Source: Marispirochaeta sp.
GTDB lineage: Bacteria > Spirochaetota > Spirochaetia > JC444 > Marispirochaetaceae
Assembly (NCBI RefSeq): GCF_963668165.1
Contig: NZ_OY764209.1
Location: 434,001-498,000, forward strand
Direction of reading: 5' to 3'
DNA: 64,000 bases
Part shown: one piece after another, positions 8,385 through 16,778 of the stretch
Layout: every line of letters begins with the position of its first letter
Position numbering within the stretch: the stretch's first letter is position 1
Notes under the pieces: model-generated
The model's input: only the letters and a program-made list of their open reading frames with translations
The model's database searches: none
Told to the model about the DNA's origin: nothing
Program-made: the position numbers and the translations under genes

Positions 8385-9446
8385 TCAATTTGTTGCCAGG
8401 TCTTTATTGCAGTTAATCAGAATTTTGGTATATTCGCCTGAAATCTGAGCTTTAAATGCATCTTCTGCCTGATCAATAAGGAACACTTTCTTGGTAAACT
8501 CATCCAAACTGAATCGCTTCATAACCTGTATTGCCCGCGGATATGTATATGGCGCAATAAAGACACCCGATATCGTAAGCTCATTGGCATAGCAGTATTT
8601 AAACAAGTTAAGCGGCATCTCATAGTCTCCGGGATACATTGCCGCATACAACAGAGTTCCGCCCTTTGCCGTTATCTCGGGCAAACCAGCAACAGCATGA
8701 ACAGAACCAGAGCAGTCAATTACAACATCAAACCCAAGTCCACCTGTAATCCTGTCTGATTCAGCATTGATATTCTCAGACAGTGGATCGATGTTATATT
8801 CCGCACCATAGCCTTGTGCAATTCGCCGTCTACTCTCAACAGGTTCTATCACTGTTAGAGCGACACACCCCATCATTTTCATGGCCTGTACAGTTAATAA
8901 ACCGATGGGACCACCTCCACAAATCGCAACCCGCATGCCGGTTTTAGCCTGGACCTTATCAGCAATCCTTACTGCGATAGAGATCGGTTCAAGCATGCAT
9001 CCGGTTTTCAGATCAACATCATCCGGCAGTTTGTATACCTGGGATTCATGCCAGACGATATACTCGCTCATTCCCGGGCTGTTGTATTCCTCGGAATAGG
9101 GACAAAACTGTTGCTGACCGTTCTGACAGTAGTAGCACTTCCCGCAGAATCCAAGAAAGTTTCCTGCGACTCGGTCCCCGACCTTTAATCCCTTCTGTGA
9201 AGCTCTCTCGCCTAAAGCTACAATAACTCCGGAGATTTCATGACCAATTCCGAAGGGAGGATCCCATCCGAAAATTCCTTCAGCAAGATGAGGATCAGAT
9301 CCGCAGATAGCGCAATAGGCCACCTTTATCTTTACATCCTCGGCTCCCATTTCCGGTTCGGGAACCTGCAATACCTCTACCTGTCCCCGCTTGTTTTCAT
9401 CAGGTTCACGAAGGCTCCCGATCTTTGTTACACAAATTTGTTTCAT
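8385..9446 (-). CDS. Zinc-binding medium-chain alcohol dehydrogenase (sorbitol/threonine dehydrogenase-like)
   Basis: GroES-like fold with catalytic-zinc ligands CAICGSDPH and GIGHE, a structural-zinc loop with four Cys (CGKCYYCQNGQQQFC), and a Rossmann motif GGGPIGLLTVQA. About 353 aa from ATG 9446, chosen because GAGGTAG lies 5 bp upstream; the longer frame from TTG 9473 adds nine residues with no RBS. Members oxidise polyols, sugar alcohols or 2,3-diols with NAD. Second gene of the catabolic operon, between the symporter and the transketolase, so it probably converts the imported polyol or sugar to a ketose. Confidence 0.9.
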   Translation of the reverse strand: MKQICVTKIGSLREPDENKRGQVEVLQVPEPEMGAEDVKIKVAYCAICGSDPHLAEGIFGWDPPFGIGHEISGVIVALGERASQKGLKVGDRVAGNFLGFCGKCYYCQNGQQQFCPYSEEYNSPGMSEYIVWHESQVYKLPDDVDLKTGCMLEPISIAVRIADKVQAKTGMRVAICGGGPIGLLTVQAMKMMGCVALTVIEPVESRRRIAQGYGAEYNIDPLSENINAESDRITGGLGFDVVIDCSGSVHAVAGLPEITAKGGTLLYAAMYPGDYEMPLNLFKYCYANELTISGVFIAPYTYPRAIQVMKRFSLDEFTKKVFLIDQAEDAFKAQISGEYTKILINCNKDLATN

Positions 9447-9501
9447 ATCTACCTCGATCCTAGAAAAAATCAATTTTTGAGTTAAATTTAGTGAGTTGTG
9501 A

Positions 9502-10929
9502 TTAACTCTGGGCTACAAGCTCAGCGTCTTCCACTCGTGAAGCTATCTCTTTCTGCATCTGCACAACCTTTTCTTCATCAATCTTGTAGAAGAATCCAAA
9601 AATGAACATTATTGCTACAATAACAATCAGGGGAAACAGTGAGGTCAGATTACGAATAGCTTCAAGAACTGGAGTCGACTGAACGGTATTGGCAACATAG
9701 CCAACTCTTTCCAGGACTGCATTCGGTACAGCACCACCTACCAGCATACCGAACTTGATTCCAAGCCCCATTACTGTCATGCAAATTGCGGTATAGCGCT
9801 TTCCAGTTTTCCAGTCGACATATTCAACTGGATCGGTAATTATTGACCAGAGGATTCCCATAAGGATTCCATAACCAAAGGATGAGATCGCGCGCGAGAA
9901 CATCATCCCAACAAGTGCAGTTGAGGGCATAAGATAGAGAACCAGAGATCCAAGCGCCGCAAAGGTCAAACCGACAAAGACCGTACCTTTCTTTCTAAGT
10001 TTCTTTGTTAAGTATGGAACACACGGAACGCCAAACACCGATGGAAGCATCATCATCATTGAAAACCAGGAGATTAATTCAGGTCGACCTGCGAAATACT
10101 TGATGTAATAAGCACCCATTGTTGATTGAATCTGACTGAAAGAATATACCCCCAGGAAAAGTATGAACATTACAAAGATCGGTCCCATGGTAAACCATAT
10201 CTTAAAAACATCCCGTGCATCTGCTTTGTTATTTTCATCAAGTGGCTGAGGAGGAATCTTCTCAATAATCTGATGGGCCCCCCACATAAGAATTCCGACC
10301 ATCACTGCCGACATAATCGCTGTGGTAAGCATATATCCAGATTGCAACGACATATACCGAGTAAAGAATCCACTCACTGTTGGCAACATTACCGCGCATA
10401 CAACTCCACCGCTCTGGGCCAGCATCATACGGGTGGACTGCAGACGAGTTCTCTCTCCCTGATCATTGGTCATCAAAGATGCAGCAGATATATATGGCTG
10501 AATTATAAAGGTATACAGCATGTTAAGAAGATTATAGGTAATAGCTGCCCAGGTAAGTTTCAGACCATAAGAAACATTAGGTGTTGTAAAGGTTAGAATA
10601 GCAACCACACCGAAAGGGATTGATCCCCACATTATATATGGCCAGTATTTTCCTCTCTTTGGTGATTGACGCTCGACAATTGTCCCCATCATTGGATCAT
10701 TAACTGCATCCCAGAACCTTGATACAAGAAAAAGTATGGCAACATGTCCCGGTTTAATTCCAAAAATATCAGTGTAAAAATAGCTGATGTACAGAGCGAT
10801 GCACTGAAAAACCAAGTTCATAGCAAAATCAATTGATGCATATCCGGCAGTCTCTGTTTTCCCTAATTTATAGTAACCATATTGGTCACTGGTTTTAGTC
10901 CAGGTAGCGGGATTATTCATACCTCGCAT
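9502..10929 (-). CDS. GPH-family sugar:cation symporter (MelB/YicJ type)
   Basis: About 475 aa with 12 predicted membrane segments. The GPH signature DAVNDPMMGTIVE (cation-site region) follows the second helix, then RQSPKRGKYWPYIMWG. The family imports glycosides, pentosides or hexuronides with Na+ or H+. Two starts are possible: ATG 10929 has AGGAG almost touching it, and ATG 10920 (MNNPATW..) has better spacing and is preferred by family alignment. First gene of the operon, with a promoter at 10971-11000. It defines the substrate as an exogenous sugar or glycoside. Confidence 0.9.
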   Translation of the reverse strand: MRGMNNPATWTKTSDQYGYYKLGKTETAGYASIDFAMNLVFQCIALYISYFYTDIFGIKPGHVAILFLVSRFWDAVNDPMMGTIVERQSPKRGKYWPYIMWGSIPFGVVAILTFTTPNVSYGLKLTWAAITYNLLNMLYTFIIQPYISAASLMTNDQGERTRLQSTRMMLAQSGGVVCAVMLPTVSGFFTRYMSLQSGYMLTTAIMSAVMVGILMWGAHQIIEKIPPQPLDENNKADARDVFKIWFTMGPIFVMFILFLGVYSFSQIQSTMGAYYIKYFAGRPELISWFSMMMMLPSVFGVPCVPYLTKKLRKKGTVFVGLTFAALGSLVLYLMPSTALVGMMFSRAISSFGYGILMGILWSIITDPVEYVDWKTGKRYTAICMTVMGLGIKFGMLVGGAVPNAVLERVGYVANTVQSTPVLEAIRNLTSLFPLIVIVAIMFIFGFFYKIDEEKVVQMQKEIASRVEDAELVAQS

Positions 10930-10970
10930 TCTCCTTTTTGGGTTGTTTTAAGCGCACTTTATGGATATAT

Positions 10971-11000
10971 AGTATATTGGCGGTTTTTCTCAGTCAGCAA
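10971..11000 (-). promoter_or_regulatory. Sigma-70 promoter of the catabolic operon
   Basis: On the minus strand TTGCTG (10995-11000), an 18-bp spacer, and TATACT (10971-10976), about 40 bp upstream of the symporter start. No cre-like or AraC half-site was identified with confidence. Confidence 0.55.
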
Positions 11001-11069
11001 TATCTGAAAAGGACATTTATGTATCAATTATGTCTCTTTGAAATATCTCTTGAGAACAAATAAATGGCC

Positions 11070-11120
11070 CTCCCGGATCAGACCGACGCACTTTTACAGC
11101 TCTAACTGATAAACATGCAC
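11070..11120 (+). repeat. Dispersed repeat, copy 2 (truncated relative to 2136-2200)
   Basis: CTCCCGGATCAGA..CGACGCACTTTTACAG..TCTAACTGATAAACATG matches bases 2138-2187 in the same orientation with only a few changes and one 1-bp gap. The right inverted arm is missing, although ACTCCGGGA appears at 11150. It lies in the 660-bp non-coding stretch between the symporter operon and the FHA gene. Confidence 0.55.
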
Positions 11121-11175
11121 GATACGGGGTGCAAAATACAAACAAGGCACTCCGGGAAACCCGTATTGCGCTCAG

Positions 11176-11252
11176 GGTTCGATTCCCTTCCTTTAACGTA
11201 AAAAAAGCCCCCCTTGCGGGAGGCTTTTTACTTCTAGCGAGCGAAGGGAATC
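11176..11252. repeat. Palindromic unit built from tRNA-Gly 3'-end sequence around a terminator-like hairpin (unit A)
   Basis: Plus-strand GGTTCGATTCCCTTC (T-arm sequence) is followed by a hairpin at 11202-11229 (AAAAAGCCCCCC-TTGC-GGGAGGCTTTTT, one mismatch) and then AGCGAGCGAAGGGAATC (11236-11252), which is identical to the 3' end of the tRNA-Gly gene at 11413-11429. The unit therefore has tRNA-derived arms in inverted orientation flanking a terminator. The following 100 bp (11253-11356) are very GC-rich with several short hairpins and no gene. Confidence 0.55.
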
Positions 11253-11356
11253 CTCTCCGGTCGTCGTCATCGTGACGACTCCCTTCGAGCCGCCGCGTTC
11301 GCTGGCGCACGGCATCGTGCCGCGCTTCCGGGCCTGTGCGGCCCGCGCTCACTTGT

Positions 11357-11412
11357 TTCGATTCCCTACTCTTTATATAGAGAAAGCCCCCAAGAAGGGG
11401 GCTTTCTCTATA
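11357..11412 (-). terminator. Hairpin terminator at the 3' end of tRNA-Gly (core of palindromic unit B)
   Basis: A perfect 16-bp stem TATAGAGAAAGCCCCC / GGGGGCTTTCTCTATA at 11376-11412 begins immediately after the discriminator base of the tRNA on the minus strand. Beyond it, at 11357-11367, lies TTTCGATTCCC, an inverted copy of the tRNA T arm, so the whole segment has the same design as unit A. Confidence 0.65.
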
Positions 11413-11483
11413 AGCGAGCGAAGGGAATCGAACCCTCGTCACAAGCTTGGGAAGCTTGGGTAATACCATTATACGACGCTCGC
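11413..11483 (-). tRNA. tRNA-Gly(CCC)
   Basis: 71 nt on the minus strand. Acceptor stem GCGAGCG/CGCTCGC with discriminator T, anticodon arm CAAGC-TTCCCAA-GCTTG with anticodon CCC, and T-arm GGTTCGATTCC. No CCA is encoded. Confidence 0.93.
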
Positions 11484-11589
11484 GTTTACCTGTGCAGTAT
11501 ACTGATCCACCTCTTGATTGGTCAAGACAGATTTTTACCGTTTATTTCTCCCTTGATTAACCGGGCCGGTTTCTGCTACACAAATCAAT

Positions 11590-11955
11590 ATGTCAGAAAA
11601 CAAGACGATTATAGAAAACAAAGGTTCAAAGATTGATTCTTCCGGTATCGTACGAAAGGGTTTCCTCGTCGGCGTATCGGCAAACATCCTCGGCCAGGGC
11701 TTTATGCTGCCGGAGGGGGAAGTATTGATTGGAAGGGATTCCTCCTGCGGGATCCGTATAAACGACAAGCAGATAAGCGGTCAGCATTGCAGAATAAAAG
11801 CCGGGTCTAAGGGTATACAGATTGAAGACCTCGAATCCTCCAACGGAACCTACCTGAACCGGAAAAAACTAAAGAAACCGATGCCCCTGAACTACGGCGA
11901 CCGGATTGTGCTCGGGGAATCCATACTCCGTCTGCTATTTGAGGAAGAACTCTGA
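11590..11955 (+). CDS. FHA-domain protein
   Basis: 121 aa, essentially one forkhead-associated domain: LPEGEVLIGRDSSCGIRINDKQISGQHCRIKAG..IQIEDLESSNGTYLNRKKL. It keeps the phosphothreonine-binding GR..S..H and SSNGT motifs. FHA domains read Ser/Thr phosphorylation in signalling complexes. No kinase is adjacent, and the gene stands alone, convergent with the EAL-protein gene 20 bp away. Start ATG 11590; a Ser/Asn-rich ~25-residue leader precedes the domain. Confidence 0.88.
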   Translation: MSENKTIIENKGSKIDSSGIVRKGFLVGVSANILGQGFMLPEGEVLIGRDSSCGIRINDKQISGQHCRIKAGSKGIQIEDLESSNGTYLNRKKLKKPMPLNYGDRIVLGESILRLLFEEEL

Positions 11956-11974
11956 GTCCATCGACCGGAAGAAA

Positions 11975-14197
11975 TCACCCGAACACAGTATCGAGCCATT
12001 CCATTAAGGGGCCCTCTTCCAGGGGATACGAGAAAAACCATCCCTGGGCTTCATCACACCCGAGAGCCTGTAAAGAACGGTATTGGTCCCCTGTTTCGAC
12101 TCCCTCGGCGGTGACACTCATTCCCAGGCTTTTACCAAGCCCTATGATTACACGCGCGATGCTGTCATTCTGTTCCATCTCCGAAATAAAACACCGATCG
12201 ATCTTGAGTCTGCCAACGGGGAGATACTTCAACACACTCAAGGAAGAAAAACCTGTTCCGAAATCGTCCAGGGCTATACCGACCCCGATATTCCTGATTC
12301 TCAGCAGCAGTTCCCGTATTTCCTGCGGATCATCGGCGGCCATGGATTCGGTTATTTCCAGTTCAATCTTGTCTGCAGGTATATTATAATCCTGAATAAC
12401 ATTCTCCAGAACCTGGATAAAGTTTTCCTCCTGCAGCTGCAGCTGAGAGACATTTATGGCCATAGTGAGCGATGTATATCCTTTTTCACGCAAACGTGCC
12501 AGCTGCAGACAGGCACTCCGGAGTACGAATGTCCCGATTATTAACATAAACCCCGTCTGTTCAGCCAGGGGAACAAAGTAGTCCGGTGCAACGAACTCTC
12601 CGTCTCCTGTCTGCCACCTGAGAAGCGCCTCCAGACCACTGGGTTTTCCGTCAGCAAGGCTGATTTTTGGCTGGTACACAAGAAAGAAGTGCTGCTCTTC
12701 GAAGGCTGTCCGCATTCCCCGTACCAGATGCATCCTCTCCCGCATGTGAATACCCATCTTCTCGGAAAAATAGACCGCTGCCCCCCGTTTGCGCTTCTTG
12801 GCCTGTTTAAGTGCCAGATTCGCGTTCTTAAGGATCTCTGAATCAGTTGGGATACCATCCGGCAGGGCGACAAGGCCGATAGTCGCAGAAAGCCTGAGAT
12901 TGTTTCCCTGGATAGTAAAGGGTTCATCAAAAAGAGATAAAAGGTTTTCGGGGTTTACTTCGGAAGACGGCCCCAGAACCCCGAATCTGTCGCTGCCTGT
13001 TCTGGCTATTACACTTTCTTCAAGCCTCTCCCGCAGACAGCAGTATATTCCACGCAGAGTGTCGTCACCAAAATCATGCCCCAGGATATCATTAATTGCA
13101 GAGAAATCGTCAATATCAAGAATCGCGAAGTTACGTTCTCCCCTGGACAAGGGCGGTTCAGCCAGGAGTTCGAGCATTTTGTTGAGGTTTGGAATCAGCA
13201 GCAATGGATCAAGGTATGCCTGGTCCTGCAGGCGTTCATACAGAGCAACATTGTCAAATCCGACGGCCATATTCGAGCCGAAGACATCCAGAAGGTGTCT
13301 GTTGTTCTCTTCTATCTCCTCCCCGGTCTCTACAAAAGCGACAAGTTCACCTCCGTTCTCTGTGGAGAAGTAGAGGGTTAAACCATGGTCATAGAGGGTA
13401 CACCGCTTCTTAAGACAGCGTTCTATGGCCTTCTGGATTCCGGGATTCCCGAGATTTGCGAGAGGCTGTTCAATAAGATTGCTATAGCGGCCCGCAGCGG
13501 CAATAATATGGAGTGATTCCCTGTTATCAGCTCCCCCGGCCTGAGCACAAATCAGTCCTTCGGGTTCTATACTCAGCAGCGCGCAGAGCTGCTCTACGAC
13601 ACCTTCGGCAAAGCGTTCCAGACCGCGTTTTTGATTAAGCTCGGTACTGGCCTCAACAACCATCTCAAGACCGGCACGCATCTCTTCCATCTTCTTCATC
13701 TGGCTGTATGCGCGAATGGCAGCGGTCAGACTGGTATACAGCCGTGTTCTGGTCAACTCTGATTTTGTTTTGTAATCATTTATATCGTAATGCCGAATCG
13801 TCTCAAGCTCCGGTGCGTAGCCGGGCTGTCCGGTCCGCAGGATTATTCGTAAAGCCTGGCCCCCGGGTAGTTCCCGGATCTTTTTAATCACCGCCAGTCC
13901 GGCATCCTCTGTTTCCATCACAACATCCAGCAGAGCTACAGCAATATCCGGGGTATCGGTAATACGCTCAAGGGCGTCGCCGGCACTGTGGGCATGCACC
14001 AGACTGACCGGGCGGTCCTCTATTATAAGTCCGCGAAGGGCAAACGCAGTTGCCTGATGAACATCCGGATCATCATCAACTATCAGGACTTTCCAGGTCT
14101 TCAAGGCTTTTCCCTCCGTAACCGCTTCTGCGGTGTCGTCCTGGATCGTTAAATAATCGTTTTCTGCCCTCGACCCGCTCTCGCCATTTATCATCAT
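11975..14197 (-). CDS. Response regulator with DUF3369-like, degenerate GGDEF and EAL (c-di-GMP phosphodiesterase) domains
   Basis: 740 aa. Residues ~35-160 are a receiver domain (WKVLIVDDDPDVHQ...VALLDVVMET, with the phospho-Asp in LLDV). A DUF3369-like linker/GAF region covers ~180-330. GGDEF at ~340-480 has its active-site loop changed to TGSDRFG, so no cyclase activity is expected. EAL at ~490-735 keeps EALLRW, ITES, DDFGTGFSSLSVLKYLP, KIDRCFI and EGVET, so c-di-GMP hydrolysis is likely. It follows the histidine kinase gene by 50 bp on the same strand; kinase phosphorylation of the receiver probably controls the EAL output. Confidence 0.9.
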   Translation of the reverse strand: MMINGESGSRAENDYLTIQDDTAEAVTEGKALKTWKVLIVDDDPDVHQATAFALRGLIIEDRPVSLVHAHSAGDALERITDTPDIAVALLDVVMETEDAGLAVIKKIRELPGGQALRIILRTGQPGYAPELETIRHYDINDYKTKSELTRTRLYTSLTAAIRAYSQMKKMEEMRAGLEMVVEASTELNQKRGLERFAEGVVEQLCALLSIEPEGLICAQAGGADNRESLHIIAAAGRYSNLIEQPLANLGNPGIQKAIERCLKKRCTLYDHGLTLYFSTENGGELVAFVETGEEIEENNRHLLDVFGSNMAVGFDNVALYERLQDQAYLDPLLLIPNLNKMLELLAEPPLSRGERNFAILDIDDFSAINDILGHDFGDDTLRGIYCCLRERLEESVIARTGSDRFGVLGPSSEVNPENLLSLFDEPFTIQGNNLRLSATIGLVALPDGIPTDSEILKNANLALKQAKKRKRGAAVYFSEKMGIHMRERMHLVRGMRTAFEEQHFFLVYQPKISLADGKPSGLEALLRWQTGDGEFVAPDYFVPLAEQTGFMLIIGTFVLRSACLQLARLREKGYTSLTMAINVSQLQLQEENFIQVLENVIQDYNIPADKIELEITESMAADDPQEIRELLLRIRNIGVGIALDDFGTGFSSLSVLKYLPVGRLKIDRCFISEMEQNDSIARVIIGLGKSLGMSVTAEGVETGDQYRSLQALGCDEAQGWFFSYPLEEGPLMEWLDTVFG

Positions 14198-14247
14198 GCA
14201 TTCCTGCTGTTCCTGGTATTCATTACTAGTATCAATTATTCATCTCA

Positions 14248-15915
14248 TTATTGCAAAATTTCCTCATTTTTCGCGGGAGCTGTTACGGGCAGATGCAGAC
14301 AAACCTCAGTTCCTTGTGCCGCTTCACTTTTTATGTTTATCGATCCGCCAAGGATTCCCGTTACCAGGGAGTACGCAATGTGCAGCCCCAATCCGGATCC
14401 TCCCGTTCCAAGTTTTGTTGTAAAGAAGGGGTTAAAAATGTGAGGCAGCACATGAGGCTCAATTCCGCTCCCGTTATCCCGTACCCTGATTGTCAGACTA
14501 TCCTGAGATACAGCAGAGGAAGACAGCAGGATTTCACCCGCAGTACCATCTTCAAAAGCGTGGATCATTGCGTTATTCACCAGATTCATCAGTACCTGGG
14601 ACAATGGCCCGGGAAAGCTGTTCATACAGATCTCCGGATCCACATCCACCAGCAGTTCGACTGTACTCCGTTTAAACTGGGGACTAAGGGCAAGCCGCAG
14701 TTCATTAACTATCTCGGATAACAGGAAGGCCCGCCGCTGGTGGCTTGACTGATCAACGGCTACCTGTTTAAAGCTCTTTATCATCTCCGCCGCCCGGAGC
14801 AGATTGCGCTCTATTACTTCTGTAGATTCCTGTAAATCCCGGACAAAGTTCTCCAGAACCGAGCGTTTAAGCCCTTCCTGAGAGAGCTTTGAGAAATGTC
14901 GCTCCAAATCGCGCAGGGTGCTGGCTACCATCACAGCGTTGCCGATAGGAGTATTCAGTTCATGAGCGATACCTGCAACCAGTGAGCCAAGCCCGGCGAG
15001 TTTTTCGGATCGGATCAATTCCTCCTGGGTTCGCCGCAGTGTCGAAAGGGCATCTTCCAGTTCCCGGGTCCGTTCCTGAACCCTTTTTTCCAGTTGGGTG
15101 TTCATCTGTTCCAGCTCGGCCTGAAAAAGACGTTCCTCGGTTACATCATAGAAGGTGACCACTATCTCAGAGCCGATAATGGATCCGCCTGCTACCAGGT
15201 TACGCAGTTCTCCGCTTTTGGTGGCAACACGCAGTTCCGTCGGCTTGAGCTCTCCTCCGGTCTTCGAGATCCGCTCTATTCCGGCCTCCCATAATGCTTT
15301 AGCCCTGTTTCGTTCTCCCGGATCCGGAATAATCAGGGACCAGTAGTGCTCAATGTCAGGAATCTCTTCATCGGTGTATCCCAGCAGGTTTGCATGCCAT
15401 CTGTTGCGCGCCATAATACGGCCGTCCCGGGATATCAGTAAAAGGTGGACAGGAGCCAGTTCAAAAAGGCGGCGAAAACGCTGCTCGCTCTTCTCCAACG
15501 CCTTTTCCGCCTCGATCGTCTTTGTCACATCTCTAAAGACCGTGACAAAGCGTTTGGCCTCTTTTCCGTCAGAAACGTGTACTGTCTTGGCCGGGTTAAG
15601 AGCCATTTCCGCGGTAAAGACAGCTCCGTCTGCTTTACAGTGCTGCCACAGAAAGGTTCTGGCATTGCCGGCCATGGCATCCGCCATCAGCTCATCAGCA
15701 TACTCCAGAGATTTGCGCCCGTTTTCCTGGTACTCCGGAGAAAGCGTTCCCGGATGTTGTCCGGCGAGTTTATCATGGGGCAATCCAAAGAGACGGCAGG
15801 CAGCAGGATTGCATTCGATAATGATTCCATCTTCCACAAGGAGCATACCGTCGTTGGCACACTCCACCATCTCGCGGAATACCAGCAACTCTTCTTCTGC
15901 ATTCTTCATGGGCAT
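14248..15915 (-). CDS. Soluble PAS-PAS sensor histidine kinase
   Basis: 555 aa with no membrane segment. Two PAS domains (~12-130 and ~145-265, the second ending in VTFYDVTEER) are followed by a coiled coil, HisKA with GIAHELNTPIGN (phospho-His near residue 317), and HATPase_c (NLVNNAMIHAFEDGT, RVRDNGSGIEPHVLPHIFNPFFTTK, GSGLGLHIAYSL). It probably forms a pair with the downstream REC-EAL gene, linking an intracellular redox or ligand cue to c-di-GMP breakdown. Only 12 bp separate its start from an IS5-family element, so its native upstream region has been displaced. Confidence 0.92.
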   Translation of the reverse strand: MPMKNAEEELLVFREMVECANDGMLLVEDGIIIECNPAACRLFGLPHDKLAGQHPGTLSPEYQENGRKSLEYADELMADAMAGNARTFLWQHCKADGAVFTAEMALNPAKTVHVSDGKEAKRFVTVFRDVTKTIEAEKALEKSEQRFRRLFELAPVHLLLISRDGRIMARNRWHANLLGYTDEEIPDIEHYWSLIIPDPGERNRAKALWEAGIERISKTGGELKPTELRVATKSGELRNLVAGGSIIGSEIVVTFYDVTEERLFQAELEQMNTQLEKRVQERTRELEDALSTLRRTQEELIRSEKLAGLGSLVAGIAHELNTPIGNAVMVASTLRDLERHFSKLSQEGLKRSVLENFVRDLQESTEVIERNLLRAAEMIKSFKQVAVDQSSHQRRAFLLSEIVNELRLALSPQFKRSTVELLVDVDPEICMNSFPGPLSQVLMNLVNNAMIHAFEDGTAGEILLSSSAVSQDSLTIRVRDNGSGIEPHVLPHIFNPFFTTKLGTGGSGLGLHIAYSLVTGILGGSINIKSEAAQGTEVCLHLPVTAPAKNEEILQ

Positions 15916-15927
15916 ACCAAAAGCCTA

Positions 15928-16743
15928 TGGCCTGTTCACACTAATTGATAATCCATGTTAAAATTTCCCTATGGAAATTACCCCAGAACAGTTTGCCATA
16001 ATAGAAGACTTATTACCGGTTCAACGAGGAAACGTGAAACTTTTAAATCTTGATGTCCTTAATGCGGTCCTGCATATTGCTGAACATGGTTGTAAGTGGC
16101 GAGGACTCCCTGAGAGATTCGGGAATTGGCATAGTGTCTATATGAGAGCCAATCGCTGGGCTAAGCAAGGTGTACTCGAGAAGGTTTTTCTCGCCCTTCA
16201 AGAGGCAGAAATTATCAATATTCGGGTTGATCATGTCTCTTTGGATAGTACGGCTGTCAAGGTCCATCCCGATGGAACGGGCGCTTTAAAAAAAAACGGT
16301 CCTCAATCTATCGGAAAGTCGAGGGCCGGATGGACAACCAAGATTCACATGGTGGCGGCCGGGGCTCAAACAGCCGTAACTTTCTCGTTATCTCCCGGTC
16401 AGGCCGGAGATGCCCCCGAAGGCCGAAAGCTCTTAAACACCTTGAAAGATAAGAGATGGAAAGGCACCAAGGTTCTCATGGACAGGGCCTATGAAGGCGA
16501 TGAGACCAGGCAACTGGTTCTTGACCTTGAGATGGCACCAGTGGTGCCTCCCAAACGAAATAGGCGTAATCCCTGGGAATATGACAAGGAACTGTATAAA
16601 AAACGTAATGAAGTAGAGCGACTATTCCGTCGTCTTAAGGGCTTTCGGCGCATTTTTTCCCGATTTGAGAAATTAGATGTGATGTTTGTGTTTTTTATCC
16701 ACTTCGCTTTAATTGTTGATACCCTTTTTAGTGTGAACAGGCC
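15928..16743 (+). mobile_element. IS5-family insertion sequence (~816 bp)
   Basis: Perfect 16-bp terminal inverted repeats GGCCTGTTCACACTAA (15929-15944) and TTAGTGTGAACAGGCC (16728-16743) flank a single transposase gene. CTA occurs immediately outside both ends (15925-15927 and 16744-16746), consistent with a 3-bp target duplication if the left end is T15928. The sharp TIRs and intact gene indicate a recent insertion. Confidence 0.9.
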
Positions 16744-16747
16744 CTAG
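15971..16747 (+). CDS. IS5-family transposase (single ORF)
   Basis: 258 aa: an N-terminal DUF4096-type segment (WRGLPERFGNWHSVYMRANRWAKQGV) and a DDE_Tnp_1 core with first Asp in DSTAVKVHPDGTG, second Asp in VLMDRAYEGDETR, and a Glu region in KRNEVERLFRRLKGFRRI. Unlike IS427-type relatives it is one continuous frame with no frameshift. The last codon and the TAG stop (16745-16747) lie outside the terminal repeat, so the stop codon is supplied by target DNA. Confidence 0.93.
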   Translation: MEITPEQFAIIEDLLPVQRGNVKLLNLDVLNAVLHIAEHGCKWRGLPERFGNWHSVYMRANRWAKQGVLEKVFLALQEAEIINIRVDHVSLDSTAVKVHPDGTGALKKNGPQSIGKSRAGWTTKIHMVAAGAQTAVTFSLSPGQAGDAPEGRKLLNTLKDKRWKGTKVLMDRAYEGDETRQLVLDLEMAPVVPPKRNRRNPWEYDKELYKKRNEVERLFRRLKGFRRIFSRFEKLDVMFVFFIHFALIVDTLFSVNRP

Positions 16748-16778
16748 GTATCACCCGGGGAGAAGTCAAGGAAAGCCC

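Noticed and set aside
11202-11412. CRISPR-like array between the symporter operon and the FHA gene
   Set aside because: Only two palindromic units of unequal spacing, with arms derived from tRNA-Gly; no regular repeats or spacers and no cas genes.
12083-12544. Long plus-strand frames opposite the REC-GGDEF-EAL gene
   Set aside because: Shadow frames of a clearly coding minus-strand gene; no RBS and no domain.
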